Both the position numbers and the translations under genes were made by a program. A DNA stretch of 64,000 bases, from positions 434,001-498,000 of the forward strand of contig NZ_CP095071.1 of the NCBI RefSeq assembly GCF_022919575.1, read 5' to 3'. The notes under the pieces were generated by a model that had not been told where the DNA came from, made no database searches, and was given only the letters and a program-made list of their open reading frames with translations. Below are positions 21,610-30,725 of this stretch, one piece after another; position 1 is the first letter of the stretch; every line of letters begins with the position of its first letter. The stretch is from Gracilibacillus salinarum (GTDB lineage Bacteria > Bacillota > Bacilli > Bacillales > Amphibacillaceae).

Positions 21610-22386
21610 ATGATTATTACTACAGCGGGTCGAACGAATGCCCACTACGTCCACGAAGCGCAAGCATTAGCAGAGCAATATCAAATCACATATATCGAAC
21701 GAAAAGGTGTAGCTGTAGAGCGATTAAAACAGGAGTATCACACAGATGTACTGGTGGCAGGTAAAAATGGGTTATACCTATCTCCTCAAGAACTGCAATC
21801 TGATGTTTTTTTCCATCCTAACGTGGCAATGGTGCGAGCGAAACGGTTATTTAAAGGTGAAGAAGATCCACTGATTCAGGCAACGGGACTGAAATCAGGA
21901 ATGTCATTTCTGGACTGTACGCTAGGGTTAGCGTCAGATGCAATTATCGCAAGTATTGCTGTTGGTCCAAGTGGTATCGTTACAGGAGTGGAGGGAAGTT
22001 TTCCGTTGTATTTATTAGTTAAAGAGGGACTGAAACGTTATCAATCTGGTAATCAAGCGCTCCTTGATGCGATGAAACAAATCGACGTGAAGCAAACGGC
22101 GCATTTGCCATTTTTGCAGAATACAGAGACCAATGCATATGATGTTGTTTATTTTGATCCGATGTTCCAGGAGAAAATAGACAGTTCAGATGGGATAAAA
22201 GGGTTGCGTTCCAGATCCATAACGGAAGCGATAACAGAGCGAACGATTGCAGAGGCAAAACGGGTTGCACGAAAGCGAGTTGTATTAAAAGACCATTATA
22301 AAAGTGAGCGATTTACTGAGTTTGGGTTTAATCAACAAAGAAGAAAAACGGCTTTGTTTCATTACGGTATTATCGAGATATCTTAA
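21610..22386 (+). CDS. Class I SAM-dependent methyltransferase, YpiP-like
   Basis: 258 residues. An N-terminal region with ITTAGRTN precedes a Rossmann methyltransferase domain with MSFLDCTLGLASDAIIASIAVG (about 95-116; motif I region), EGSFPLYLLVKEG and YDVVYFDPMF (acidic-aromatic motif). This arrangement resembles RsmJ/YpiP-type putative RNA methyltransferases; the substrate cannot be told from sequence. I chose the ATG at 21610 because AAGGAG ends 6 bases before it; ATGs at 21589 and 21604 lie upstream of or against that site. Its last four bases overlap the converging repetitive-protein gene. Confidence 0.75.
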   Translation: MIITTAGRTNAHYVHEAQALAEQYQITYIERKGVAVERLKQEYHTDVLVAGKNGLYLSPQELQSDVFFHPNVAMVRAKRLFKGEEDPLIQATGLKSGMSFLDCTLGLASDAIIASIAVGPSGIVTGVEGSFPLYLLVKEGLKRYQSGNQALLDAMKQIDVKQTAHLPFLQNTETNAYDVVYFDPMFQEKIDSSDGIKGLRSRSITEAITERTIAEAKRVARKRVVLKDHYKSERFTEFGFNQQRRKTALFHYGIIEIS

Positions 22387-22916
22387 TCTAGTTCGTTTGC
22401 AAGGGCAGTCATAATGGCACCGATTGCTTGTATCCAGTTACCGATCGTATTTACGCTTTCAGCCTGCTGCTTTAGTTGGCTGGAGAGTGCTTGGAGACTG
22501 TTTCCAATTACTTGCAATAAGTTGCCATAGCCGTTATATATAATGTCAATGGACATAGCTTGCTGCCTCGCTTGCATGAAACTGATTGACCCGCCTAAAG
22601 CCTGAAGTACATTTCCCTGCGTATTGAGTTGATTCTGCAAGGCTTCATCAATATGAAGCTGTAAGGCAGCCACCTCCGTTATGTTCCCTGCTGCTTGGAT
22701 TTCATTCGCAAGACTATCCATATCAGTGATGGAGATCTCATCTACCTGTAGCGCATTCCCGGTTGCCTGCATGACATTACCAATTAATTGAAGGTTATCC
22801 TGACATTCTGCTGGTAATTTTAATGCAGGCGTACTTCCAATAGCAGCAAAAACAGTTCCTGCTGCTTGCACCCATCCACCTAATTGCTGCTGCTCTTTTG
22901 CAACCATTAATTTCAC
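22383..22916 (-). CDS. Repetitive GNxLQAxG protein, unknown function
   Basis: 177 residues made largely of an irregular repeat: GNVMQATGNALQV, ANEIQAAGNITEV, GNVLQALGGSISF, GNLLQVIGNSLQAL and GNWIQAIGAIMTAL. The periodic Q-A/V-x-G-N pattern suggests amphipathic helices packed on one another. No signal peptide, membrane segment or catalytic motif is seen. The ribosome site lies in GCAGGTG upstream of the ATG. Similar repetitive small proteins exist in Bacillaceae, but I know no function. Confidence 0.65.
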   Translation of the reverse strand: MKLMVAKEQQQLGGWVQAAGTVFAAIGSTPALKLPAECQDNLQLIGNVMQATGNALQVDEISITDMDSLANEIQAAGNITEVAALQLHIDEALQNQLNTQGNVLQALGGSISFMQARQQAMSIDIIYNGYGNLLQVIGNSLQALSSQLKQQAESVNTIGNWIQAIGAIMTALANELD

Positions 22917-22991
22917 CTGCTTTTCATATACTGCTTCTAGTTTATGTAGTTCAACGATATCTGTTTAAAAACCTAGTTCATTACTTGATTA

Positions 22992-23005
22992 TGACAACGT
23001 TTTCT
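22992..23005 (-). promoter_or_regulatory. Probable cre (CcpA) site upstream of GH42 gene
   Basis: On the minus strand AGAAAACGTTGTCA matches the cre consensus TGWAANCGNTNWCA at 13 of 14 positions. It lies 49 bases before the GH42 start, where CcpA would block transcription in the presence of glucose. Confidence 0.6.
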
Positions 23006-23053
23006 TATAAGATGTACGTATTAATACATAGTGAGTGATGAGGAGTGGAGAGT

Positions 23054-25063
23054 ATGGTCAAAGCAATCGAAGATGTGATGCCTCAAATTGCTTTTGGTGG
23101 CGATTACAATCCTGAGCAATGGGATGAATCTGTATGGTTAGAGGATGCCAAATTAATGCAGGAAGCTGGAGTTAATCTCGTTTCTGTAGCTATATTCAGC
23201 TGGTCCGTAATTGAAAGAAAAGAAGGAGAATTTGATTTTCATTGGCTCGACCGAGTGCTGGATATTTTGCACGAGCATGGGGTTGGTGTCTCGTTAGCTA
23301 CTGCAACAGCCTCGCCTCCTGCCTGGTTATCGAAAGACTATCCGGAAATATTAGCAGTTCAAGCGAATGGTGTTCCTTATCAAATTGGTTCCAGGCAACA
23401 TTATTCGCCAAACAGTAAGCGATTTCGTTATGCAGTCAAACGGCTTGTAACCGAAATGGCTAATCGCTATAAAGATCATCCTGCTTTAAAAATGTGGCAT
23501 ATCAACAATGAGTATGCGTGTCATCTGTCAGAGTGTTATAGCCCCGAGAGCTTAGAAGCATTCCGTGATTGGCTGAAAGAGCGTTATGAAACGATAGAAC
23601 AACTGAATCAAAAGTGGGGAACAAATTTTTGGAGCCAACGGTACAATGACTGGGACGAAATACAATTTCCGGCCAACCTGCCAACATTCTATAACCCCAG
23701 TCAAAAATTAGATTACGAAAGGTTTATGAATGACGCGATTTTTGAATTATATAAAATTGAGAAAGAAGTATTACGTGATGTAACACCTGAAGTACCAGTA
23801 TTCACGAATTTTATGTATGAATTTAAGCCGCTGAATTATTTCGATTGGGCTAAAGAAATGGATTTGGTTACTTGGGATTCCTATCCAGATCCAAGAGAAG
23901 GAAAACCTTATCGACATGCTATGCATCATGATTTAATGAGGAGTTTAAAGAACGGACAGCCATTTTATCTAATGGAACAAGTGACCTCTCATGTTAACTG
24001 GCGAGATATTAATCTAACTAAGAAGCCGGGTGAAATGCGTCTGTGGAGTTATTCAACTGTCGCGCGAGGCGGGGATGGTGTAATGTATTTCCAATGGCGT
24101 CAAGGCAGAGCTGGTGCCGAGAAGTTTCATGGTGCAATGGTTCCACATTCAAACGATCCTAACAGTCGGGTTTATCAAGAAGTTAAACAGCTTGGTCAAG
24201 AGTTAAAGCAATTGAATGGATTAGCTGGGGCTAAGGGCACAGCGAAAGTCGCAATTATTTTCGATTGGGAAAATTGGTGGGCTGTTGAACATGAAGGAAA
24301 ACCGCATAACAAATTATCCTATTTAGACCAAGTCTATCATTATTACCAGGTATGTTACGAACAAAATATTGCCGTTGATTTTGTCGAGCCTACTGGCGAT
24401 CTATCAAACTATCAAGTTGTAGTGGCTCCTATGCTATACATGATACGTAACGGAGAAGAGAAACATTTAGAAGAATTCGTGCAACATGGTGGTACATTGA
24501 TTGTTAGCTTTTTTAGTGGAATTGTGGATGAGCAAGATCACATTCATTTAGGTGGATATCCGGCTCCACTTCGAAACCTGTTAGGCATGACGGTCGAGGA
24601 GTTTGCGCCAATGGCAGATAATGAAACAAATACAATTGTTTCAAACGGTGAGATTTCTATAGTTGATACGTGGGCGGATATTATTCGATTAGAAGGTGCG
24701 AGAGCTGTTGCGCATTTTAAGGAGAACTGGTACAAAGGAAAACCTGCAGTGACTGTTCACCGTTATGGAAAAGGAAAATCCATCTATATCGGGACAAATC
24801 CAGCAACTGAATGCTTAGCTAGCTTTTTAACAGGTATATTTCAGCAGTCAGGTGTTAAGGCACCACTTGAAGCACCGAAGAATGTAGAAATTGTAGAGCG
24901 AAAAAAAGATCATACAACTTATCTGTTTATATTAAATCATAATGACGATCCGGTTACTATTTCCCTGGAGCCAAACAAGCAATACGAAGACTGTTTGCAA
25001 AACTCGTCTGTATCAGATCAAATCACGGTTGGTGGAACCGATGTAACTGTCATAAGATTTTGA
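23054..25063 (+). CDS. Beta-galactosidase, glycoside hydrolase family 42
   Basis: Cytosolic hydrolysis of terminal beta-galactosides from lactose or plant galactan fragments. 669 residues: catalytic TIM barrel with acid/base Glu in WHINNEYACH (about 150) and nucleophile Glu in FYLMEQVTSHVNW (about 312), a trimerisation domain (about 390-600, VAIIFDWENWWAVEH) and a short C-terminal beta domain. N-terminal FGGDYNPEQW is typical. ATG at 23054 follows AGGAG by 8 bases; the in-frame GTG at 23045 is part of that site. No signal peptide. No transporter beside it. Confidence 0.93.
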   Translation: MVKAIEDVMPQIAFGGDYNPEQWDESVWLEDAKLMQEAGVNLVSVAIFSWSVIERKEGEFDFHWLDRVLDILHEHGVGVSLATATASPPAWLSKDYPEILAVQANGVPYQIGSRQHYSPNSKRFRYAVKRLVTEMANRYKDHPALKMWHINNEYACHLSECYSPESLEAFRDWLKERYETIEQLNQKWGTNFWSQRYNDWDEIQFPANLPTFYNPSQKLDYERFMNDAIFELYKIEKEVLRDVTPEVPVFTNFMYEFKPLNYFDWAKEMDLVTWDSYPDPREGKPYRHAMHHDLMRSLKNGQPFYLMEQVTSHVNWRDINLTKKPGEMRLWSYSTVARGGDGVMYFQWRQGRAGAEKFHGAMVPHSNDPNSRVYQEVKQLGQELKQLNGLAGAKGTAKVAIIFDWENWWAVEHEGKPHNKLSYLDQVYHYYQVCYEQNIAVDFVEPTGDLSNYQVVVAPMLYMIRNGEEKHLEEFVQHGGTLIVSFFSGIVDEQDHIHLGGYPAPLRNLLGMTVEEFAPMADNETNTIVSNGEISIVDTWADIIRLEGARAVAHFKENWYKGKPAVTVHRYGKGKSIYIGTNPATECLASFLTGIFQQSGVKAPLEAPKNVEIVERKKDHTTYLFILNHNDDPVTISLEPNKQYEDCLQNSSVSDQITVGGTDVTVIRF

Positions 25064-25143
25064 AAAATTGAGTAAATTTATTTTCTATTCTGCTTCTTTA
25101 TGTTAGTATAAATTTAACAATTGAAGTAGGAAGGGTTCGTAGA

Positions 25144-26403
25144 ATGAGTACAAAAGTCAATCCAATCCAAGTAAGAGATATCATCATTGCTAATCAAGTA
25201 TTAAAAGATGTCGTGGTAAAAACGCCACTTCAGCGAGATTCAATCTTATCAGATAAATATGATTGTAACGTATATTTAAAAAGAGAAGATTTACAAGTTG
25301 TCCGTTCCTTTAAGATTCGAGGAGCGTATAACTTAATGCAAGGATTAACAAAAGAAGAGTTAGAAAATGGAGTTGTTTGTGCCAGTGCGGGAAATCATGC
25401 ACAGGGTGTAGCTTATTCCTGTAAAGCTTTAGGTGTTAAAGGTGTAATCTTTATGCCAAGTACGACACCTCGTCAAAAAGTAAACCGTGTCGAATTCTTC
25501 GGTGGCCCTTTTGTGGAAATCCGTTTAACTGGTGATACATTTGACGATTCTTTTGAAGAAGCGATGGAATATTGCAACCAGCACCAGGCATCCTTTATTC
25601 ATCCATTTAATGATACGAGAACGATTACCGGACAAGGGACCATCGGCTTGGAAATTTTAGATGCGATGGAAGAACCGATTTCTCACGTTTTTATGTCAAT
25701 CGGTGGCGGAGGATTAATTTCTGGAGTGGGCTCTTACATAAACAGTATTAGTCCTGATACGAAAATTATCGGAGTTGAACCGCAAGGAGCAGCCTCCATG
25801 CAGGCTGCTCTAAATAAAGGCGAAGTAGTTAAATTGGACAAAATTGATAAATTTGTAGACGGTGCAAGTGTGAAACAAGTCGGTGATATTTCGTTTGATA
25901 TTGCCAAAGAATTTATTGATGATGTTGCAGTTGTACCGGAAGGGAAATTATGCAGTACATTATTAGATCTGTATAATGAGAATGCGATTGTTGCAGAACC
26001 AGCAGGCGCCTTGCCTGTCTCCGCTCTTGATTATTACCGGGAAGAAATCAAAGGCAAAAATATTGTGTGTGTTGTAAGTGGCGGTAATAATGACATTGAT
26101 AGGATGCAAGATTTTAAAGAACGTTCCTTGATTTACGAAGGATTTAAACATTATTTTATCGTTAATTTTCCACAACGTGCAGGTGCATTACGTGAATTTA
26201 TGGATGATGTTCTCGGAAAAGAAGATGATATTACAAGATTTGAATACACGAAGAAGAACAATCGTGATAAAGGACCAGTACTTGTCGGAATTGAATTAAA
26301 ACATGCGGAAGATTATCATTTAATCATTTCACGTATGGAGAGCAAGGGCTTTACGTATATTGAAATTAATAAAGATGAGCAATTATTCCAATTGTTGATT
26401 TAA
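25144..26403 (+). CDS. ilvA: Threonine ammonia-lyase (threonine deaminase)
   Basis: PLP enzyme giving 2-oxobutyrate for isoleucine synthesis. 419 residues; Schiff-base Lys in VVRSFKIRGAYN (about 57), CASAGNHAQGVAYS, the glycine loop SIGGGGLISGVG and SGGNNDIDR. A single ACT-like regulatory domain occupies about 330-419, as in Bacillus IlvA. Ribosome site AGGAAGG. Stands alone; the remaining ilv-leu genes are not in the window. Confidence 0.94.
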   Translation: MSTKVNPIQVRDIIIANQVLKDVVVKTPLQRDSILSDKYDCNVYLKREDLQVVRSFKIRGAYNLMQGLTKEELENGVVCASAGNHAQGVAYSCKALGVKGVIFMPSTTPRQKVNRVEFFGGPFVEIRLTGDTFDDSFEEAMEYCNQHQASFIHPFNDTRTITGQGTIGLEILDAMEEPISHVFMSIGGGGLISGVGSYINSISPDTKIIGVEPQGAASMQAALNKGEVVKLDKIDKFVDGASVKQVGDISFDIAKEFIDDVAVVPEGKLCSTLLDLYNENAIVAEPAGALPVSALDYYREEIKGKNIVCVVSGGNNDIDRMQDFKERSLIYEGFKHYFIVNFPQRAGALREFMDDVLGKEDDITRFEYTKKNNRDKGPVLVGIELKHAEDYHLIISRMESKGFTYIEINKDEQLFQLLI

Positions 26404-26406
26404 GTG

Positions 26407-26435
26407 AAAGGAAGCGGGCAGTCGCTTCCTTTTGT
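26407..26435 (+). terminator. Terminator after ilvA
   Basis: AAAGGAAGCG / CGCTTCCTTT hairpin with 6-base loop and T-run, directly after the stop codon. Confidence 0.85.
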
Positions 26436-26504
26436 TACACCTTTATCAGGTGAAATTCTATGGAAAATTTCAGAATTAGTTAAGTTAAGATAATTCTGAG
26501 TTCT

Positions 26505-26682
26505 TATAATATGGATTATGTAAACTAGCAGCTTAGTGGTGATTTTGAAATATTATGACACCGCTCCGGCCACCAACTGAAGCCGTGTCCACAGGACGCG
26601 AAGCCGATTTCCGGAGCCTTGCTAAGCACATATTTTATATCAAAAATATCAGATAGTCCTACTTTACATAATCCATATTATA
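26505..26682. repeat. MITE-like repeat, copy A, 20-bp terminal inverted repeats
   Basis: Ends TATAATATGGATTATGTAAA (26505-26524) and its exact complement (26663-26682) enclose 138 non-coding bases with a GC-rich core bounded by GCTCCGG/CCGGAGC and containing CAGGACGCG. The flank GAGTTC, the terminus and an inner GCTTAGTGGT are shared with the copy at 45909. It fills the 362-base gap between ilvA and the AraC regulator gene. Confidence 0.8.
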
Positions 26683-26765
26683 GGTGGCTAAATATATTTT
26701 AGTTAGTAACGACCATGCGGCTTCCTAGCCTAGTTTTTTAATACTTCTGAACAGGAGCGATACAG

Positions 26766-27743
26766 TTGGATCGAGAGCTATATCAAAATTTAATGAAAGA
26801 AACGGATGAGGAATTGGCCATATTAGAGGGCAATCAGGCTGTGAACAAACAAATTTATACTGATTTAACTTCAGATTTCGTCATCCAAAGTGAAAAATTT
26901 CTCAAAGACGACCTTATTATGATTCGAAAGCATCCCAGATATATCGACTTTCCCAGACATTCACATGATTATATCGAAATGAATTATGTATTTCATGGTT
27001 CGTTTCAACAGCAGGTAGCTGATAAGAAAGTTAACCTGAAAAAGGGTGACATTCTGTTGCTGAATCAATACATTGATCATGAACTTTCGGCTTGTGGTAA
27101 GGAAGATATCGTTATTAATTTCATTATTCACCCAGCTTTTTTTGACTATATTCTTTCTAATTTGTCGACAGGCTTTATTCAAAGTCAGATGCTCCAATTT
27201 CTGATGAGCAGTATGTTTTCCTACAATCAGACAGCCCAATTTCTCTTTTATCCAGTTGCAGAATCAGAAAGAGTACAGGATATCATGAACCAGCTTCTTA
27301 AGGAAATGATGGAGGATTCCATCCTGTCTAAATCGAAAATAAAATTTTTGATGGGGTTATTGATCTTAGAATTAGTGGAACAAACCAATCAATTTGAGCA
27401 AGACCCTTCCCAGACTAATCATCAGTCGTTTTTGACAGAAGTATTCCGATATATCGAAGATAACTATCAGGATGCAAATTTAAATGCGTTGGCAAATAAA
27501 TTAAATCAAACAGCCTATTGGGTCAGCAAACAGGTAAAAGCAATTACGAAGCAGAATTTTAAAGACCTTGTCCAGGAAAAAAGGCTGTTAGTAGCCAAAA
27601 ATTTATTAATGTACAGTGATCTCTCAATGCAAGCCATTGCTGAAGAAGTAGGTTATGAAAACATTAGCTATTTTTACCGGTTATTTAAACAAAAATACGG
27701 GAAGACTCCGAAAGCTTATAAGAAAGAGTTGCTGGGGGAATAA
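26766..27743 (+). CDS. AraC-family transcriptional regulator
   Basis: 325 residues: a cupin-like sensor region (about 55-140, RHPRYIDFPRHSHDYIEMNY-like, KKGDILLLNQ), a helical linker and a C-terminal double HTH (about 225-322) with LNALANKLNQTAYWVSKQVK and MQAIAEEVGYENISYFYRLFK. The start is TTG with AGGAGCGA 5-6 bases before it. Such regulators often answer to sugars; no target gene is adjacent, since a broken methyltransferase gene and accessory genes follow. Confidence 0.88.
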   Translation: MDRELYQNLMKETDEELAILEGNQAVNKQIYTDLTSDFVIQSEKFLKDDLIMIRKHPRYIDFPRHSHDYIEMNYVFHGSFQQQVADKKVNLKKGDILLLNQYIDHELSACGKEDIVINFIIHPAFFDYILSNLSTGFIQSQMLQFLMSSMFSYNQTAQFLFYPVAESERVQDIMNQLLKEMMEDSILSKSKIKFLMGLLILELVEQTNQFEQDPSQTNHQSFLTEVFRYIEDNYQDANLNALANKLNQTAYWVSKQVKAITKQNFKDLVQEKRLLVAKNLLMYSDLSMQAIAEEVGYENISYFYRLFKQKYGKTPKAYKKELLGE

Positions 27744-28236
27744 CGAACAGCCATTGCAGCTTATAGATTCTTTGACTTCTGCTATAGAAAAACTACAATA
27801 TTACAGTCATACATTTGAAGTAGAAGAATTGATTGAACCAGTGAGGTCCGACATTGGTAATTATACGATAAAGAAAAACGAATTTGATCTAATTATAGCA
27901 GTATCCAGTCTGGAACACCTCGCATCAGAAGATTTACTGGTGACCGTATTACAGGACATGGCGGCAGGAACTAAAGTAAACGGTATTAATTGTATTATTG
28001 CAAACACGGAAGTAGAAGAAATACTTATGGAGACAGGAGAAAAATTAGATCCTCTTATCGAAATTAATCTCTCTACATAAAGTATGAAGAAGAAATTAAA
28101 CAAAATCTATCATGAGGATTGGCAAGTAATAAAAGAATACGTAAAACCACTTGAATTTCAAATTGAAAGAAATAAGCAACAAGTTTTATTAAGAACGAAT
28201 GCACTTACGTTAGTTACGAGAAAACAGGTAAAATAA
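27744..28236 (+). pseudogene. Remnant of a SAM-dependent methyltransferase (TehB-like)
   Basis: The frame following the AraC gene encodes LIEPVRSDIGNYTIKKNEF then FDLIIAVSSLEHLASEDLL, a typical methyltransferase core, but lacks the N-terminal SAM-binding half and any start. A TAA at 28078-28080 interrupts it; the same frame then continues as KIYHEDWQVIKEYVKPLE and LRTNALTLVTRK to a TAA at 28234. The upstream part is lost at the AraC junction. Two defects make a functional product unlikely. Confidence 0.7.
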
Positions 28237-28370
28237 TTTATTATGCACTTTCAAGTAAATGGTGGAATAATATAGTAATTTACGTTCCCCAGGCTCTGTT
28301 CATCACTTTCATACTATATGTATTGAATTGTTTTAATGTTGCACAAATTGTAAGTTGGGGGTGAATGGAA

Positions 28371-29228
28371 ATGAGCATAAAAAAATGGCAATACACCGAC
28401 AGAGTGCGAAGTATCATAAGGTTGGCTGAAAAAGAAAGAGTATTGACAAGGTGCCAATTGTTAAATCCTTTTCATTTATTATTAGGTAGTGTAAATGAAA
28501 GAAGTGGAGCACTTGCTGAGGTGTTTCTTGCATGTGATTTTAATCTGGATAATTTAAGAACTGGCTCGAAGTTATTAGATGATATTTCTGAGAAGAGCTC
28601 TAATGACTATGAATTAGGCGTTCTGATAACGAAGGAAGTCGAACGAATATTTGGGAAAGCAGTACAATATATGAAAAGATATCAACAAATTTTTTTGAAT
28701 GAAGGACACTTATTAAAAGCATTAATAACTTCAGGTTTAGTTGATAATTATTTGAACGAAGAATCCAGATCGATTATAGTCCGCAATCTTTCCACACCAC
28801 GAGATATGATAACCTCTCTTAGAGAATACCAATTTCCCGATAATCACTTTAAAAACATAAAAAGGTTAACAGCGAAAAATTATGATCATTTATATGATTT
28901 CATCAATGAAAATTTTGCGAAAGATTGGTTGAATACATATCAAAAAGCAATAAAAGCCGGAAAAACAACTATATACATTGCTTGTAATGATGATGACAAA
29001 ATAATTGGGTTTGCTGCTTATGACATTGTTAGGACCAAAAAGGGACTATTTGGTCCAATGGGTGTTTCCAAAAAGAACAGAACATTAGGAGTTGGTTCTT
29101 CTTTACTTCATCATTGTTTAAAAGATATGAAAGAAATTGGTTATGAATATGCGATTATAGGCGAAGCAGGTCCACAAGAATTTTATGAAAAGACTTGTAA
29201 TGCCAGGTTGATTCCATTCGATTACTAA
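28371..29228 (+). CDS. Clp_N repeat domain fused to GNAT acetyltransferase
   Basis: 285 residues. The first half resembles the double Clp_N repeat of Clp ATPases (YTDRVRSIIRLAEKERV with LNPFHLLLGSVNERSG, then KEVERIFGKAVQYMKRY with NEGHLLKALITSG) but no AAA+ module follows. The second half (about 165-285) is GNAT-like, with ARTK-flanked GPMGVSKKNRTLGVGSSLLHHCLKD as the acetyl-CoA loop and EAGPQEFYEKTCNA. ATG at 28371 was preferred as GGGGGTGA lies 4-6 bases upstream; an ATG at 28365 abuts it. An adaptor-like substrate-binding role for Clp_N is inference. Confidence 0.72.
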   Translation: MSIKKWQYTDRVRSIIRLAEKERVLTRCQLLNPFHLLLGSVNERSGALAEVFLACDFNLDNLRTGSKLLDDISEKSSNDYELGVLITKEVERIFGKAVQYMKRYQQIFLNEGHLLKALITSGLVDNYLNEESRSIIVRNLSTPRDMITSLREYQFPDNHFKNIKRLTAKNYDHLYDFINENFAKDWLNTYQKAIKAGKTTIYIACNDDDKIIGFAAYDIVRTKKGLFGPMGVSKKNRTLGVGSSLLHHCLKDMKEIGYEYAIIGEAGPQEFYEKTCNARLIPFDY

Positions 29229-29301
29229 AACATTGCATATTAAAAATTTGAGTTAGTTGTGTTCTTTGACTATATTTGTTTCGGGTTTGGAGGGAGAAAT
29301 A

Positions 29302-29502
29302 ATGCGAAACTTTTTAACACTCATTTGCAGTATGCTTATTTTTTTCGTTGGTTTCCATAGAGTATTTATTGAATCGGTAAGCGCTGTTTCTTTAGTGGTT
29401 GCTTATATATTTATGATCACTGGATTAATAGGAGTGATTACTAATGCTTCGAATCTTATCAGAGTATTTGCAGAAAGAAAGCGAAGGGATAATATATTAT
29501 AA
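29302..29502 (+). CDS. Small membrane protein, two helices
   Basis: 66 residues with two hydrophobic stretches (about 3-20 and 25-48) and a basic C-terminus AERKRRDN. GAGGGAG precedes the ATG by 6 bases. Not recognised; no motif beyond membrane helices. It lies between the Clp_N-GNAT gene and a methyltransferase gene on the same strand. Confidence 0.55.
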   Translation: MRNFLTLICSMLIFFVGFHRVFIESVSAVSLVVAYIFMITGLIGVITNASNLIRVFAERKRRDNIL

Positions 29503-29530
29503 GAATTAAAAAGATAGGGGAAACGAGTAA

Positions 29531-30088
29531 ATGATGATAAACCAAGAAACGAGAGTTGTGATTGGAGCGGATGAATATAATAATAACCCTGGCTGGATGC
29601 ATACTCAGGAAGAAGAATTAAGTCTGCTGGATAAGACGATGTGGGAGGCGAAGTTTAACGAAGCATCTTTAACTGCCATTCTCGCCGAACATGTATGGGA
29701 ACACCTTACGTATGAAGAAGGGTTAGTCGCCGCAAAGCTTTGTTTTCACTTTTTAAAACCATCAGGGTATATTCGCTGCGCCGTTCCTGACGGTTATTTT
29801 CCCGATGAGGAGTATCAAAACATTGTAAAAGTCGGTGGTCCCGGTTCTAAAGATCATCCAGCTGCCAGTCATAAAATAGTATATAACTATCAGACTCTAA
29901 CAAACTTGTTTCAATCGGCTGGCTTTACCGTAAGTCTACTAGAGTATTGTGACGAAGAAGGCGAATTTCACTATCATGACTGGGATGAGAAAAAAGGACT
30001 CATCTTCCGTTCGAAAAGGTTTGATCCGCGAAATCAAGGCGAACATCTGGTTTGTCCTTCATTAATTTTAGATGCAAAGAAAGAATAA
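29531..30088 (+). CDS. SAM-dependent methyltransferase-like protein
   Basis: 185 residues. The recognisable part is the second half of a class I methyltransferase: AILAEHVWEHLTYEEGLVAAK (about 49-69), LCFHFLKPSGYIRCAVPDG and a late HYHDWDEKKG. The usual glycine-rich motif I is not seen; the short N-terminus (VVIGADEYNNNPGWMHTQ) fits the compact COG4627-type family. Substrate unknown. AGGGGAAACGAG precedes the ATG. Confidence 0.7.
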   Translation: MMINQETRVVIGADEYNNNPGWMHTQEEELSLLDKTMWEAKFNEASLTAILAEHVWEHLTYEEGLVAAKLCFHFLKPSGYIRCAVPDGYFPDEEYQNIVKVGGPGSKDHPAASHKIVYNYQTLTNLFQSAGFTVSLLEYCDEEGEFHYHDWDEKKGLIFRSKRFDPRNQGEHLVCPSLILDAKKE

Positions 30089-30360
30089 CCAGTCGTTCTG
30101 CATCATAATAGCGAATAGAGTCAATTTCATCATCAACTAACTCGTGTGAATTGGTTGATCTTCGGTAAAAGGGTATATATCTAAAACGCAAACTGAACTC
30201 ATCAGGTATCGTGGTCATATTCTAGCAGACATAACCCATTTCAATTAACAACGCACCAAAACAATGGAAAAAGGTTCATCAAATCCTAATGTGCATGTGA
30301 GGTCACTTAATAATTATATGGTGTTATTTTTATCCATATTTAAGAAGGAATTATTATTCA

Positions 30361-30390
30361 TCAAACGGGCCAGATTGTTGAGCAAATACT
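30361..30390 (+). repeat. Array motif 1 (GGGCCAGATTGTTGAG)
   Basis: First occurrence of the recurrent intergenic motif (core GGGC at 30367), before the 65-residue membrane protein gene. The rest of the 354-base gap 30089-30442 has no convincing gene; a minus-strand frame there looks weakly like a degraded protein end. Confidence 0.6.
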
Positions 30391-30442
30391 TTCCCAATTT
30401 GTATAAAAGTGTGAAGTTAAAATCAGGGGAAGGCGGTTAATT

Positions 30443-30640
30443 ATGACTAACAAAAATAATAATAAGAATTTATATGTGGGTTATGGAGTCGCCTTCGGAT
30501 TGCTTGGAGGCGCAGTCTTTTCAACTGTTGTTGAAATGTTTATTAAAACCCCCATAATTTGGGCTTTTGGACCAGGATTAGGAATGCTCATTGGTATAGT
30601 AATAGGCACAATAATGGATTCAACTAAAGGTGAGAAATAG
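30443..30640 (+). CDS. Small glycine-rich membrane protein
   Basis: 65 residues: hydrophilic N-terminus, then two hydrophobic segments with spaced glycines (GYGVAFGLLGGAVFSTVV and WAFGPGLGMLIGIVIG), charged tail. Start preceded by AAGGCGG. Function not recognised. First gene of the motif-punctuated array. Confidence 0.55.
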   Translation: MTNKNNNKNLYVGYGVAFGLLGGAVFSTVVEMFIKTPIIWAFGPGLGMLIGIVIGTIMDSTKGEK

Positions 30641-30659
30641 TTTAATATTCAAGGATTTC

Positions 30660-30686
30660 AAGAATAGGGCGCAATTTTGGAATAAG
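30660..30686 (+). repeat. Array motif 2 (AGGGCGCAATTTTGGAATAAG)
   Basis: Core GGGCGCAATT begins at 30667, 26 bases after the preceding stop codon; continues TTGGAATAAG. Confidence 0.65.
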
Positions 30687-30725
30687 TTCTGCCACTATTC
30701 GACAGTCAAAAAAATCAAAATAATT

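Noticed and set aside
30089..30218. Minus-strand frame starting MTTIPDEFSLRFRYIPFYRR with DDEIDSIRYYDAERL
   Set aside because: It looks faintly like the end of a Nudix-type protein, but lacks the Nudix box, runs into the methyltransferase gene on the other strand and has no convincing start; kept only as a possible relic.
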